A stretch of DNA of 64,000 nt. Source: Polaromonas sp. (GTDB lineage Bacteria > Pseudomonadota > Gammaproteobacteria > Burkholderiales > Burkholderiaceae_C). Positions 52,595 through 61,803 of the stretch are shown here, one piece after another (position 1 is the first letter of the stretch; every line of letters starts with the position of its first letter). The position numbers were made by a program, and so were the translations under genes. The stretch is taken from contig NZ_JAQSDL010000013.1 of assembly GCF_029945895.1 (NCBI RefSeq), positions 1-64,000 on the forward strand, read 5' to 3'. Under the pieces are notes generated by a model. It was not told the DNA's origin. It was given only the letters and a program-made list of their open reading frames with translations, and did not search any database.

Positions 52595-52927
52595 TCAGTC
52601 CACGACTTCAAAGCTGCCCTTTTGCTGCGACCATTCCTTGTCGTTGGATCCAAAAGCAATCGCTTCGTTGTTCCGGAAATTCAATAGCACCGTGAGCGTG
52701 TAACCCGATCCGCCCAGGTAAGAAACGGCAAATACCGAATCGTCAACTCTGACGGTGGCGCATTTATCGACCCGAGTGGACTTGCCTTCCTTGCCGGCCG
52801 TGCGCCAGGCGACGGAGCCGTCCTGCTTGAAGCTGTGTTCAAACGTCATGCCCGCGGTGGGCCCGTCCGCGAAGCTCCAGCGCAAGGTCTTGCCCTTCAG
52901 CGATTCCGGGGAGTTTGGGTTGGTCAT
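52595..52927 (-). CDS. MoaF-like small beta-barrel protein
   Basis: The protein has 110 residues without a signal peptide. It opens SLKGKTLRWSFADGPTAGMT, then FEHSFKQDGSVAWRTAG, FAVSYLGGSGYTLTVLLNFR and IAFGSNDKEWSQQKGSFE, a pattern like the MoaF N-terminal (lipocalin-type) domain. MoaF-like proteins bind small molecules but their role is unclear. It converges on recG with only 5 bp between stops. Confidence 0.75.
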   Translation of the reverse strand: MTNPNSPESLKGKTLRWSFADGPTAGMTFEHSFKQDGSVAWRTAGKEGKSTRVDKCATVRVDDSVFAVSYLGGSGYTLTVLLNFRNNEAIAFGSNDKEWSQQKGSFEVVD

Positions 52928-53051
52928 CGGTGGCTCCGGTAGTTGATGGTCCAGTCTAGGTGCCGCCAGCAGATGTCCGGCCGTCGGCTATGGCCTGAAG
53001 CAGCGTAAGCCTTTGCCTTCAAGGGCTATCATGGATTTTTCTGACGCTGCG

Positions 53052-53103
53052 CATTTGATAGCTGCTCGTGCCTAACAGATAAGGCCTGAAGGCTGATTCG
53101 ATG
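53052..53103 (+). repeat. Intergenic family A element, rearranged
   Basis: TTTGATAGCTGCTCGTGC, a spacer, AAGGCCTGAAGGC and GATTCGATG follow the family plan from the second half of the palindrome. Just upstream (53018-53043) AAGGGCTATCATGGATTTTT looks like the tail of another copy, so two partial copies may be joined here. Confidence 0.6.
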
Positions 53104-53205
53104 CATGAAACCGGCGAAAACGCGTGCTGAGCCCGGCTGACTGCAGCGGGCCGGATGCGCCGGAGCGGTCAGCATCGCCGCCGCGAAAAGCCGCACAATA
53201 AGCCC

Positions 53206-54189
53206 ATGACGCTCACCGAACTCAAATACATCGTCGCTGTCGCCCGCGAAAAGCACTTCGGCAAAGGCGCCGAGGCTTGTCACGTATCGCAGCCGACCTT
53301 GAGCGTGGCGATCAAGAAGCTCGAGGAAGAGTTGCAGGTCAAGCTGTTCGAGCGCAACGCCAACGAAATCACGGTGACGCCGCTGGGTGAAGAAATCGTG
53401 CGCCAGGCGCAAAGTGTGCTGGAGCAGGCCGACAGCATCCGCGAGATTGCCAAGCGCGGCAAGGACCCGCTGGCCGGTGCCTTGCGCCTCGGTGTGATCT
53501 ACACCATCGGCCCCTACCTGCTGCCCGACCTGGTGCGCCAGGCGATTGCGCTCACGCCGCAGATGCCCTTGATGCTGCAGGAAAACTTCACCGTCAAGTT
53601 GCTGGAAGAGCTGCGTACCGGCGAGATCGACTGCGCCATTCTGGCCGAACCCTTTCCCGATACCAACCTGGCGATTGCGCCGCTGTACGACGAGCCCTTC
53701 ATGGCGGCCGTACCGAGCAACCATCCGCTGGCCGCGCGCAGCAACATCACGGCCGAAGAGCTGAAAAAAGAAACCATGCTGCTGCTCGGCACCGGCCACT
53801 GTTTTCGCGACCATGTGCTCGAAGTCTGCCCCGAGTTCGCCCGGTTTTCGAGCAATGCCGAGGGCATACGCAAGAGTTTTGAAGGCTCGTCGCTGGAGAC
53901 CATCAAACACATGGTGGCGGCCGGCATGGGTGTGACGCTGGTGCCCCGGTTGAGCGTGCCCAAGGACGCCCTGCTGCACCCGGCGCCGGCCAAAGCCGTC
54001 TCCAAAGCCAAAAGCCGGGAAGTGCCGGAGTTGCCCTCCTACATCCGCTACCTGCCGTTTGAGGGCCATGTGCCGACGCGGCGTGTGGTGCTGGCCTGGC
54101 GCCGCAGTTTCACGCGGTATGAAGCCATCGCCGCCTTGCGTAACGCGATTTACGCCTGCGAACTGCCGGGCGTGACACGCCTGTCCTGA
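53206..54189 (+). CDS. oxyR: Hydrogen peroxide sensor and transcription activator OxyR
   Basis: The protein has 327 residues from ATG 53206. The LysR helix-turn-helix (LKYIVAVAREKHFGKGAEAC, VSQPTLSVAIKKLEEEL) is joined to the OxyR redox domain with GTGHCFRDHVLEVCPEF, whose cysteines fall at C199 and C208, exactly the numbering of E. coli OxyR. Oxidation forms the disulphide and activates the protein. It is longer than usual through an insert near 270-290 (PAPAKAVSKAKSREVPELPS). CACAAT ends 6 nt before the ATG and there is no Shine-Dalgarno. dps follows and is a known OxyR target. Confidence 0.96.
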   Translation: MTLTELKYIVAVAREKHFGKGAEACHVSQPTLSVAIKKLEEELQVKLFERNANEITVTPLGEEIVRQAQSVLEQADSIREIAKRGKDPLAGALRLGVIYTIGPYLLPDLVRQAIALTPQMPLMLQENFTVKLLEELRTGEIDCAILAEPFPDTNLAIAPLYDEPFMAAVPSNHPLAARSNITAEELKKETMLLLGTGHCFRDHVLEVCPEFARFSSNAEGIRKSFEGSSLETIKHMVAAGMGVTLVPRLSVPKDALLHPAPAKAVSKAKSREVPELPSYIRYLPFEGHVPTRRVVLAWRRSFTRYEAIAALRNAIYACELPGVTRLS

Positions 54190-54218
54190 GCCCCGGTTCC
54201 CTGCTGGGTTCATGACGC

Positions 54219-54244
54219 CTATCAAGGCGATACAGTTTGACTGT
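54219..54244. promoter_or_regulatory. Candidate OxyR-binding site upstream of dps
   Basis: CTAT-N7-ATAC-N7-CTGT reproduces three of the four spaced tetramers of the OxyR consensus (ATAG-N7-CTAT-N7-ATAG-N7-CTAT). The first tetramer position (54208-54211, GTTC) does not match. It lies 62 bp before the dps ATG, a suitable place for activation. Confidence 0.5.
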
Positions 54245-54305
54245 TGCCTTGGGCTTGGCGATTGCTTAGAGTGATGTCCAGACTCATTCAAATCAAGGAC
54301 ACATC

Positions 54306-54824
54306 ATGGCCAAAACATCTCCCAAGGCTTCTGCCGGCCGCACCGGCGCGCCGCCCATCAACATCGGCATCGGCGAAAAAGACCGCGCCGCGATCGCGAA
54401 GGGCCTGAGCCATTTGCTGGCGGATACCTACACCTTGTACCTGACCACGCACAACTTCCACTGGAACGTGACCGGGCCGATGTTCAACACCCTGCATGTC
54501 ATGTTCATGACGCAGTACACCGAGCTGTGGGCCGCGGTGGACCCGGTGGCCGAACGCATCCGCTCGCTGGGCCATCCCGCGCCCGGCTCGTATGCGCAGT
54601 TCAGCAAGCTGGCCTCGGTGCCCGACGTGCCGACCACGCCGCCCAAGGCGCTGGAGATGGTGCGCATTCTGGTGAAGGGGCATGAAGCCGTCGCGCGTAC
54701 AGCCAGGGAGCTGTTCCCGGTGGCCGACAAGGCCGACGACCAGCCGACCGCCGACCTGCTGACGCAGCGCCTGACGGTGCACGAACAGACCGCCTGGATG
54801 CTGCGTTCGCTGCTGGAAGAGTGA
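54306..54824 (+). CDS. dps: DNA-protecting ferritin-like protein Dps
   Basis: The protein has 172 residues, with AAGGAC 6 nt before the ATG. A basic disordered N-terminus ([13 protein letters not shown]) of the kind that binds DNA is followed by the Dps four-helix bundle: [20 protein letters not shown] and [20 protein letters not shown] with the inter-subunit ferroxidase His, Asp and Glu, and [20 protein letters not shown]. Dodecamers oxidise ferrous iron with peroxide and shield DNA. It is placed directly downstream of oxyR with a candidate OxyR site between. Confidence 0.95.
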   Translation: MAKTSPKASAGRTGAPPINIGIGEKDRAAIAKGLSHLLADTYTLYLTTHNFHWNVTGPMFNTLHVMFMTQYTELWAAVDPVAERIRSLGHPAPGSYAQFSKLASVPDVPTTPPKALEMVRILVKGHEAVARTARELFPVADKADDQPTADLLTQRLTVHEQTAWMLRSLLEE

Positions 54825-54850
54825 GTCCGCGCAGCCATTAACATCGCTGC

Positions 54851-55708
54851 GTGACGAATAAATTACACCTCTACCTGCAGCTGATCCGCTGGGACCGGCC
54901 GGCCGGCTGGCTGTTGCTGCTCTGGCCCACGCTGTCGGCGTTATGGGTCGCATCGCACGGTTTCCCCGGCTGGCACCTGCTGACGGTGTTCACGCTGGGC
55001 ACCATCCTGATGCGCAGCGCCGGCTGTTGCCTCAACGACGTTGCCGACCGGGAGTTTGACCGGCATGTCAAACGGACGGCGCAGCGCCCGGTGACACGTG
55101 GCGCGGTGTCCGTCAAGGAGGCCTTGATCCTGGGGGCCGTGCTGGCGCTGCTGGCTTTTGGCCTGGTGCTGACCACCAACACCGCCACCATCACCTGGTC
55201 GTTTGCCGCGCTGGCCGTCGCCGTGGTCTACCCCTATGCCAAGCGTTATGTGTCCATGCCGCAGGCGGTGCTGGGCGTGGCCTTCAGCTTCGGCATTCCG
55301 ATGGCGTTTGCGGCGGTGCAGTCGCGTGTGCCGGCGCTGGCCTGGCTGCTGCTGCTGGGCAACCTGTTCTGGGTGATCGCCTACGACACCGAATACGCCA
55401 TGGTGGACCGCGACGACGACCTGAAGATTGGCATGAAAACCTCGGCCATCACGCTGGGCCGCTTCGACGTGGCGGCGGTTTTGGCGAGTTACCTGATTTA
55501 TCTGTCAATTTGGGCCTGGGCCCTTATGGATATTGCGCAACCAGCTATTTATTTCATAGCAATTGCAGCGGCGCTGGGGCAGGCGCTGTGGCACGGCTGG
55601 CTGATCCGCCGGCGCGGGCGCGACGACTGCTTCAGGGCTTTTCGCCTGAACCACTGGCTGGGGTTCACGGTGTTTGCCGGCATCGCCCTGGCCTACCTGA
55701 TGGCCTGA
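54851..55708 (+). CDS. ubiA: 4-hydroxybenzoate octaprenyltransferase
   Basis: The protein has 285 residues from a GTG start. Eight or nine membrane helices are visible with the two aspartate-rich motifs [15 protein letters not shown] and [20 protein letters not shown] that bind Mg-prenyl diphosphate. It prenylates 4-hydroxybenzoate in ubiquinone synthesis. TAACAT ends 6 nt before the GTG and no Shine-Dalgarno is present. A family A repeat encodes the segment [18 protein letters not shown] in a late membrane helix (about residues 217-236). Confidence 0.95.
   Translation: MTNKLHLYLQLIRWDRPAGWLLLLWPTLSALWVASHGFPGWHLLTVFTLGTILMRSAGCCLNDVADREFDRHVKRTAQRPVTRGAVSVKEALILGAVLALLAFGLVLTTNTATITWSFAALAVAVVYPYAKRYVSMPQAVLGVAFSFGIPMAFAAVQSRVPALAWLLLLGNLFWVIAYDTEYAMVDRDDDLKIGMKTSAITLGRFDVAAVLASYLIYLSIWAWALMDIAQPAIYFIAIAAALGQALWHGWLIRRRGRDDCFRAFRLNHWLGFTVFAGIALAYLMA
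55497..55560 (-). repeat. Family A element inside ubiA
   Basis: On the minus strand GCTATGAAATAAATAGCTGG, TTGCGC, a 9-nt spacer, AAGGGCCCAGGCCC and AAATTGACAG follow the family plan closely. In the gene frame it reads PAIYFIAIA, the open palindrome frame. Confidence 0.85.
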
Positions 55709-55724
55709 GCCCGGCGCACGGGCA

Positions 55725-55748
55725 TGAAAAAGCCCGCACAGGGCGGGC
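55725..55748 (-). terminator. Rho-independent terminator
   Basis: On the minus strand GCCCGC-CCTGT-GCGGGC is followed by TTTTTC. It lies 28 bp beyond the stop of the small Lys/Ala-rich gene and 17 bp after the convergent ubiA stop. Confidence 0.85.
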
Positions 55749-55775
55749 ACAGTCAGCGAGGCCTCGCGCTGAGGC

Positions 55776-55994
55776 TCAAACGGCTTTTTTGATGGTCCTG
55801 GCTTTGGCCTTGCGGACGGCCTTGCGCTTGGCTTTGAGCTTGACGGGTGTGGCCTTTTTGGCAGGTGCAGCGGCGGGAGCCGTGGACGGGGCTGCCGCAG
55901 GAGCGGCGGTCTGCGCAGCGGCTGGCGTGGAGATCACGGCCAGGGGCATGGCGAGAACGGCGGCACTGGCGAGAATGGACAGAAATTTCTTCAT
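55776..55994 (-). CDS. Small exported Ala/Pro/Lys-rich basic protein
   Basis: The protein has 72 residues, with GGAG before the ATG and a terminator after the stop. A signal peptide (LSILASAAVLAMPLAVISTP) is followed by an Ala/Pro stretch (TAAPAAAPSTAPAAAPA) and a strongly basic tail (KLKAKRKAVRKAKARTIKKA). The mature chain has no hydrophobic core and is probably disordered and cationic. Similar short 'acid-shock-like' or histone-like exported proteins exist in Burkholderiales. The function is unknown; binding to anionic polymers in the periplasm is a guess from charge. Confidence 0.8.
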   Translation of the reverse strand: MKKFLSILASAAVLAMPLAVISTPAAAQTAAPAAAPSTAPAAAPAKKATPVKLKAKRKAVRKAKARTIKKAV

Positions 55995-56132
55995 GGTGAA
56001 CTCCGGGTGTTGGAAAGGCTGTTTCGCTTTCGCATGAACCGGGAACCCTGAGGGGCGCGAACACCGGCGTATGCGCCCTGATTCAACGTCTGCGTCGCCC
56101 CGGCGGTTGACCCGGGCTGTGCGTTGCCCGCT

Positions 56133-56981
56133 TCAGGCCGCGCCAAACTCGTCACCAAGTTCCGCCGCGCGTTGCCGGGCGGCGTGCATCGCGCGCATGA
56201 ACTGCTGCTTGACGCCGTCCCGCTCCAGGGAGGTGAGGGCCGCGTAGGTGGTTCCCCCTTTCGAGGTCACGCGTTCCCGCAGGGTTTCCGGTGGCTCGCT
56301 GGAGGCTTTGGCCAGAGCCGACGAGCCGACAAACGTCTGCACCGCCAGCTGGTGCGCCTGCGCGCGGCTCAGCCCCATCTCGGTGCCGGCCTGCACCATG
56401 GCTTCGATGAAATAAAACACATAGGCCGGACCGGACCCGGACAGGGCGGTCACGGCGTCGAGCTGCTCTTCCTGCGCCAGCCACAGGTGTTCGCCGGTGG
56501 TCTGGATCACGCGTTCGACCGTCTGGCGCTCGGCGGCGGTGACGGCTGGACGCGCGAAGAGGGCGGTCATGCCCTGGCCGACGAGGGCCGGTGTGTTGGG
56601 CATGGCGCGTACGATGCGTTCGGTCGCCAGCCAGGAGGCCATGCTGTCCGAGCGGATGCCCGCTGCCACGCTCAGATGCAGGGCCTGGCCGGTGTGCGGG
56701 CCGGCCTGCAGGGCGGCTTCCCGGAAAGTCTGGGGCTTGACGGCCCAGATCACCAGAGCGGCGGATGCCAGCGCTGCGCCGGGTGCCGCCTCAGCGGTGA
56801 TGCCGAACTGCGCCCGGAGTTTCGCGCGCTGCTCGGCCCAGGGCTCGACGACCTGGATCCGGGCAGCGGGCGTGCCTTGTTGGAGCAGGCCGCCAATGAT
56901 GGCGCTGGCCATGTTGCCGCCGCCGATGAAGGCGATGGCGCTGGTGTCGGTTTCGGTGTCTGTGGGAAGGGGTGAAGTCAT
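56133..56981 (-). CDS. proC: Pyrroline-5-carboxylate reductase
   Basis: The protein has 282 residues. A Rossmann N-terminus (IAFIGGGNMASAIIGGLLQQ), VIWAVKPQTFREAALQ, RAMPNTPALVGQGMTALFA and the dimerisation/active-site signature TALSGSGPAYVFYFIEAMVQ with KGGTTYAAL are those of ProC. It makes proline from P5C with NAD(P)H, the reverse branch to putA in this window. It starts 6 bp after the stop of the phytase-esterase-like gene, so the two probably form one transcript. No strong ribosome-binding site is seen. Confidence 0.96.
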   Translation of the reverse strand: MTSPLPTDTETDTSAIAFIGGGNMASAIIGGLLQQGTPAARIQVVEPWAEQRAKLRAQFGITAEAAPGAALASAALVIWAVKPQTFREAALQAGPHTGQALHLSVAAGIRSDSMASWLATERIVRAMPNTPALVGQGMTALFARPAVTAAERQTVERVIQTTGEHLWLAQEEQLDAVTALSGSGPAYVFYFIEAMVQAGTEMGLSRAQAHQLAVQTFVGSSALAKASSEPPETLRERVTSKGGTTYAALTSLERDGVKQQFMRAMHAARQRAAELGDEFGAA

Positions 56982-56987
56982 GAAGGG

Positions 56988-58181
56988 TCAGTCAAAAAAT
57001 TCAAAAGCCAGCCATTGGGTGATTTGCCGCGAACTGAAATTGTCGTCGCTAATGAAGTGCAGGCTGCGGTTGCCGTTGGGAAGCCGCGGTCCCCAGCACA
57101 TGCCCTCGGTGTTGTCGAGGCGGGCCAGCCTGTGGCCGGGACCTGCGCCGGTGAAGGCCGAAAAATCGGCGAGCAGCGTCTTGGCCACCGGCTGAAAGGT
57201 GCCGGGCTGCAGCTGGGGAGCGCCCAGCGTGTCCGTTCCCTCGCGCGTGTCAATCAGGTAGAGACGCAGCGAATTGCCCGAGAGGACGTCATGCCCCGCC
57301 ATGTAGGCCCGCTCCAGCACCAGCATGCGGTCGGCATCCAGCATCAGGATTTCAGTGACGCCGTTGTCGGCTTGTGTGGCCGGCGGGACAGGTGCGCGTG
57401 GAACCGCGTCGGGCACATAGGCGATTTGCCGCATGGCTTTCCCGCTGGCCAGGTCCAGCCGGGTGAAGCGGCAGGGTCCACCCGGCGCCTGCACGGTGGG
57501 CAGGGGGCCGTCCTGGCGCAGGGCGCCTTCCATGGCAATCCAGGCCTGTCTGCCGTCCGGGCTCAAGGCCAGGCCCTCCAGGGCCCGATTGCTGCGCGGC
57601 CCCCGGGCAAGCTGAAAGTCGAACATGGCCGGCAACGCAAATTCGCGCACCAGCGTGCCGTCGGTGCGGCTTTCGCGCAACGCGGGGGCAGCTCCCGTCA
57701 ATGCATGGCCCTCGCTGGTCCACAGCAGGGTCTGGCTGGCCGGGCGCCAGCGAATCGCCTCCGGGTCGGGAACCTGGATACCCCGCAGCGCCGCCGGGTA
57801 GGTGTTGCCGTCGGCCTGGCGCAGGAAGGTCACGCCCGTCAGCATGGGCTCGCCCGGATGACTTGTTTCCAGGGACAGGCGTGCCGTGTAAAACCGCGCC
57901 GGGTTGATGGTCGAGCCATCATCACTGAGCAGGTAGTACAGGCCGCTGGCCTCGTCATAGTCCACACCTGACAGGCCGCCGACGGTGGTGCCCTGAAACT
58001 GGAGCCGGTGCGGCAGGCGGGCTTCGCCGATCAGTCGCAGGCGGGGGGGCGCCAGGGCGGCCCGCGCCAGTGGCAGGTACGTCAGGCCCGCCAGACCCAG
58101 CGTGGCAGCCAGCCCGTAACCGAGCGTCCGGCGCCGGGTTGTTTCAAACAGGGGCGTGATAGGCTGAGATCGGCAAGGCAT
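56988..58181 (-). CDS. Esterase-like activity of phytase family protein, exported
   Basis: The protein has 397 residues. The N-terminus TTRRRTLGYGLAATLGLAGL is Tat-like (a double-arginine stretch before a hydrophobic core), ending near LARAA. The mature part is a beta-propeller-like domain with GTTVGGLSGVDYDEASGLYY, LLSDDGSTINPARFYTARL, DPEAIRWRP, ALEGLALSPDGRQAWIAMEG, ILMLDADRMLVLERAY and DNTEGMCWGPRLPNGNRSLH, matching the 'esterase-like activity of phytase' domain. Acidic residues fit calcium binding. The substrate is unknown. proC follows 6 bp later. Confidence 0.85.
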   Translation of the reverse strand: MPCRSQPITPLFETTRRRTLGYGLAATLGLAGLTYLPLARAALAPPRLRLIGEARLPHRLQFQGTTVGGLSGVDYDEASGLYYLLSDDGSTINPARFYTARLSLETSHPGEPMLTGVTFLRQADGNTYPAALRGIQVPDPEAIRWRPASQTLLWTSEGHALTGAAPALRESRTDGTLVREFALPAMFDFQLARGPRSNRALEGLALSPDGRQAWIAMEGALRQDGPLPTVQAPGGPCRFTRLDLASGKAMRQIAYVPDAVPRAPVPPATQADNGVTEILMLDADRMLVLERAYMAGHDVLSGNSLRLYLIDTREGTDTLGAPQLQPGTFQPVAKTLLADFSAFTGAGPGHRLARLDNTEGMCWGPRLPNGNRSLHFISDDNFSSRQITQWLAFEFFD

Positions 58182-58246
58182 GAAGCAAGTCTAGCCTTCG
58201 CTGTTGTACGGGGTGTGACGGGACGCCGACCTCTGCCGGCCCGGGC

Positions 58247-59740
58247 TTACAAGGCCACGGTCTGCCGCACCGCGTGTTCCCACTGCGCCATCAGGCTGGC
58301 TGCGCGGTCGGCGCTCAAAGTGGGCAAGAAGGTGCGTTCTGCGCGCCACATGGCGGAAAGCTCCGTGGTGCTGGCGTAGACGCCGCTGGACAGCCCTGCC
58401 AGGCAGGCCGCGCCCAGCGCCGTGGTTTCGGTCACGGCGGGCCGTACCACCGGGATGCCCAGCAGGTCGGCCTGGAACTGCATCAGCAGGTCATTGATGC
58501 AGGCGCCGCCGTCGACCCGGAGTTCGGCCACCGGTGCGGCGCCGGCCGCCACCGCATCGCGGCTCATGGCCTGCAGCAGGGCGGCGCTCTGGTAAGCAAT
58601 GCTCTCCAGCGCGGCCCGCGCGATGTGGGCCACCGTGGTACCGCGTGTCAGGCCGGTGATGGTGCCGCGCGCGTCGGGTTTCCAGTAGGGGGCGCCCAGG
58701 CCGGTGAAGGCCGGCACCATCATGACGCCGCCCGAATCGGGAACGCTTTGCGCCAGGGCCTGCACCTCGCCACTGCCCTGGATCGCATGCAGGCCGTCGC
58801 GCAGCCACTGCACCACGGCGCCGCCGACAAACACGCTGCCCTCAAAGGCGTATTCGGTGTGCGGCGTGACCTGCGCTGCGCTGGTGGTGAGCAGGCCGTT
58901 GTGCGAGGTCTGGAATTTGTGGCCGGTGTGCATCAGCATGAAGCAACCGGTGCCGTAGGTGTTTTTGGCCATGCCTTCCTTGAAGCAGGCCTGGCCGAAC
59001 AGAGCGCTTTGCTGGTCGCCTGCCACGCCGCCGATCGGGATGGCGCCGCCCAGCAGGTCCGGCAGCACATCGCCGAAGTGCGTGCTGGAGGGCAACACCC
59101 GCGGCATCAGGGTCTCCGGAATGTCCAGCAGCGCCAGCAGGTCGGCATCCCAGGCATTGGTGTGCACGTTGAACAGCATGGTGCGCGAGGCATTGGTCAC
59201 GTCGGTGGCATGCAGCTTGCCGCCAGTGAGTTGCCACATCAGCCAGCTGTCGATGGTGCCGAAGGCGAGTTCGCCGCGCGCTGCCCGCTGGCGCGCCTGC
59301 GGCACATTGTCGAGCAGCCATTTCAGTTTGGTGCCGGAAAAATAGGCATCGACCAGCAGGCCGGTTTTGGCCTGAATGAGATCGGCCTTTCCTTCTTCGC
59401 GCAGTCTGGCGCAGGTGGCTTCGGCACGCCTGTCCTGCCAGACGATGGCGTGGTGGATGGGCTGACCTGTCTTGCGGTTCCACACCACGGTCGTTTCACG
59501 CTGGTTGGTGATACCCAGCGCGCGGATGTCGGCCGCCTTGAGCCCTGCCTTGGCCAGCGCCTCGCGCGCCGTGCCGAGCTGGGTGCGCCAGATCTCCATC
59601 GGATCGTGTTCGACCCAGCCCGGCCGGGGGTAGATCTGCGGCAGTTCCTGCTGCGCCAGGGCCAGGATATGGCCGTTTTCGTCAAACACGATGCTGCGGG
59701 AGCTGGAGGTGCCCTGGTCCAGAGCGAGCAGGTAAGTCAT
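58247..59740 (-). CDS. glpK: Glycerol kinase
   Basis: The protein has 497 residues. FGGY kinase motifs are [20 protein letters not shown] (phosphate loop), [72 protein letters not shown] and [20 protein letters not shown]. It phosphorylates glycerol to sn-glycerol-3-phosphate. It follows glpR in the same orientation and lies back-to-back with the glycerol ABC transporter genes, so import and activation are co-regulated. Confidence 0.98.
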   Translation of the reverse strand: MTYLLALDQGTSSSRSIVFDENGHILALAQQELPQIYPRPGWVEHDPMEIWRTQLGTAREALAKAGLKAADIRALGITNQRETTVVWNRKTGQPIHHAIVWQDRRAEATCARLREEGKADLIQAKTGLLVDAYFSGTKLKWLLDNVPQARQRAARGELAFGTIDSWLMWQLTGGKLHATDVTNASRTMLFNVHTNAWDADLLALLDIPETLMPRVLPSSTHFGDVLPDLLGGAIPIGGVAGDQQSALFGQACFKEGMAKNTYGTGCFMLMHTGHKFQTSHNGLLTTSAAQVTPHTEYAFEGSVFVGGAVVQWLRDGLHAIQGSGEVQALAQSVPDSGGVMMVPAFTGLGAPYWKPDARGTITGLTRGTTVAHIARAALESIAYQSAALLQAMSRDAVAAGAAPVAELRVDGGACINDLLMQFQADLLGIPVVRPAVTETTALGAACLAGLSSGVYASTTELSAMWRAERTFLPTLSADRAASLMAQWEHAVRQTVAL

Positions 59741-59763
59741 GGTGTGCGGTGGTTGGGTGGGTC

Positions 59764-60531
59764 TCAGGGAAAGGCCACGTCACAGCTTACGCCTGCCTCG
59801 GCCAGCAGGGCCGGGAAGGGTTCAGGCGGAGGCTGGTCGGTGAACAGCCGGTCGATCTGCGACAGCGTGGCGAGCTCAACCATGGCGGGCCGGTTGAACT
59901 TGCTGCTGTCGGCGGCCAGCCAGACTTCGCGCGCATGCTCAATGATGGTTTGCGCCACTTTGACTTCGCGGTAGTCGAAGTCACGCAGTGAACCGTCACT
60001 TTCGATGCCTGAAATCCCGATCAGGGCAATGTCAACGCGGAACTGGCGAATGAAGTCAACAGCAGCTTCCCCCACGATGCCGCGGTCGCGCGCGCGCACC
60101 ACGCCCCCGGCCACGATGACTTCGCAGTTGGGGTTGCCGCTCAGGATGGCTGCCACGTTGAGGTTGTTGGTGATGACGCGCAAGCCCTTGTGGTGCATCA
60201 GCGCCCGGGCAATGGCTTCGGTGGTGGTGCCGATGTTGAGGATCAGCGAGCAGTTGTCCGGCACTTCTGCTGCGACGGCCAACGCGATACGCGCCTTGCC
60301 ATCGGCATTGAGGCTTTCGCGCTGGCGGTGCGCCAGGTTCTCGATGGTCGAGCTTGGTACCCGTACACCGCCGTGGAACCGCGTCAGCAGGCCGGCTTCG
60401 GACAGGCGCTGCACGTCACGGCGCACGGTCTGCAGTGTGACCTCCAGCGTGTCTGCGAGTTGTTCAACCGTGACGGAGCCTCGGGCGCGGACGACGTCGA
60501 GAAGTTTCAGTTGCCGGGGATTGGAATTCAC
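59764..60531 (-). CDS. glpR: DeoR family glycerol regulon regulator GlpR
   Basis: The protein has 255 residues from GTG 60531, the start that best matches GlpR length (about 252) and its usual NSNPRQ N-terminus; ATG 60567 would add 12 residues. A DeoR winged helix ([40 protein letters not shown]) is joined to a sugar-isomerase-like effector domain ([52 protein letters not shown]). GlpR is a repressor released by glycerol-3-phosphate. It diverges from glpS and precedes glpK. Confidence 0.94.
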   Translation of the reverse strand: MNSNPRQLKLLDVVRARGSVTVEQLADTLEVTLQTVRRDVQRLSEAGLLTRFHGGVRVPSSTIENLAHRQRESLNADGKARIALAVAAEVPDNCSLILNIGTTTEAIARALMHHKGLRVITNNLNVAAILSGNPNCEVIVAGGVVRARDRGIVGEAAVDFIRQFRVDIALIGISGIESDGSLRDFDYREVKVAQTIIEHAREVWLAADSSKFNRPAMVELATLSQIDRLFTDQPPPEPFPALLAEAGVSCDVAFP

Positions 60532-60567
60532 GCGTGCTTCGAGTCGGTATTCAAGTCTGTAGGTCAT

Positions 60568-60728
60568 TCGACTGTATATCGAAACAAAAAGAAACAAATT
60601 AGGGAAAGCATCTATTTAAAACGCGCAGAAAGGAAGAAAAATAGAAAAGATACGAACCAAGGTAGACAAAACTTGTACGCATCTCTCCCCCCGACTCACA
60701 CGCGCTCTGCCGCCCGAAAAGGCGCGTG
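60568..60728. promoter_or_regulatory. Divergent glpR / glpS regulatory region
   Basis: The AT-rich interval has, on the minus strand, repeated TTTC/TTTCG units (TTTGTTTC then TTTTTGTTTCGATATAC), the kind of repeat many DeoR-family regulators bind. TTGTAC and A-rich tracts on the plus strand may form the glpS promoter. Exact sites are not defined. Confidence 0.4.
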
Positions 60729-61802
60729 ATGCAGCTCCTGCTCGACAAAATCAGCAAAAAAGTCGGCCCCGAAACCTGGCTTTATGACATGAGCCTTGCG
60801 CCGCGGCCAGGCGAAGTGACGGTATTGCTGGGTGCGACCCAGGCAGGCAAAACAAGCCTGATGCGCGTGATGGCCGGCCTGGACGTTCCCAGCGCGGGCC
60901 GGGTCCTGGTCGATGGCGAAGATGTGACCGGCATGCCGGTACGTGAACGCAACGTGGCCATGGTCTACCAGCAGTTCATCAACTACCCTTCGCTCAGGGT
61001 CGCCGACAACGTTGCCTCGCCGCTCAAGCTGCGCGGCGACAAGGACATAGACCGGCAGGTACGCGAGATTGCCGGGCGGCTGCACATCGACATGTTCCTG
61101 GACCGATATCCGGCTGAGCTGTCGGGTGGACAGCAGCAGCGTGTGGCGTTGGCCCGCGCGCTGGCAAAGGGCGCGCCCCTGATGCTGCTGGACGAGCCCC
61201 TGGTGAATCTGGATTACAAGCTGCGTGAAGAGTTGCGGGAAGAACTCACCCAGCTGTTTGCCATCGGCGATTCGACAGTCATTTACGCAACGACCGAGCC
61301 CGGTGAGGCCCTGTTGCTGGGTGGCTATACCGCCGTGCTGGACGGTGGCGAACTGCTTCAGTACGGCCCGACAGCGGAAGTCTTTCATGCACCGAAATCG
61401 CTGCGGGTCGCACGCGCCTTCAGTGACCCGCCGATGAACCTGATCGCCGCGAAGGCGAGTGCGCACGGTGTGCAACTGATCGGCGGAGCCGAACTGCCCA
61501 TCGTGCTGGCGCCTGGCGCGACAACGGGCCTGACCGTGGGGGTGCGCGCCAGCGCCTTGCGCGAAACGCCGCGTGATGGGGACGTCAGTCTGCCGGGGAA
61601 GGTCGAGTTGGCGGAAATCTCGGGCTCGGACACCTTTGTGCACGTGAGCACGGCAGTTGGTGAGCTGGTTGCGCAGCTCACTGGTGTGCACTATTTCGAT
61701 CTGGGTGAGCCGATTGCGCTTTATCTCCAACCGGCCCATGCATATGTATTTGATGCAAGCGGCGCCTTGCTGGTTGCGCCGCAGCGCAAGGGAGTGCATT
61801 GA
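60729..61802 (+). CDS. glpS: Glycerol ABC transporter ATP-binding protein GlpS-like
   Basis: The protein has 357 residues from ATG 60729 (GTG 60726 possible; AAAAGG upstream). It has Walker A (GATQAGKTSL), a Q-loop (MVYQQFINYPS), signature LSGGQQQRVALARAL, Walker B (LMLLDEPLVNLD) and a C-terminal TOBE-like regulatory domain (from about 235). The H-loop histidine of the usual YVTHD is replaced: the segment reads YATTEPGEALLL. It therefore lacks a full catalytic site of its own but supplies an intact signature to GlpT. GlpSTPQV is the glycerol uptake system described in Rhizobium. Confidence 0.9.
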   Translation: MQLLLDKISKKVGPETWLYDMSLAPRPGEVTVLLGATQAGKTSLMRVMAGLDVPSAGRVLVDGEDVTGMPVRERNVAMVYQQFINYPSLRVADNVASPLKLRGDKDIDRQVREIAGRLHIDMFLDRYPAELSGGQQQRVALARALAKGAPLMLLDEPLVNLDYKLREELREELTQLFAIGDSTVIYATTEPGEALLLGGYTAVLDGGELLQYGPTAEVFHAPKSLRVARAFSDPPMNLIAAKASAHGVQLIGGAELPIVLAPGATTGLTVGVRASALRETPRDGDVSLPGKVELAEISGSDTFVHVSTAVGELVAQLTGVHYFDLGEPIALYLQPAHAYVFDASGALLVAPQRKGVH

Positions 61803-61803
61803 G

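Noticed and set aside
60531-60597. A longer GlpR N-terminus starting at 60597
   Set aside because: The extra residues are not GlpR-like and include the probable promoter; GTG 60531 gives the family length.
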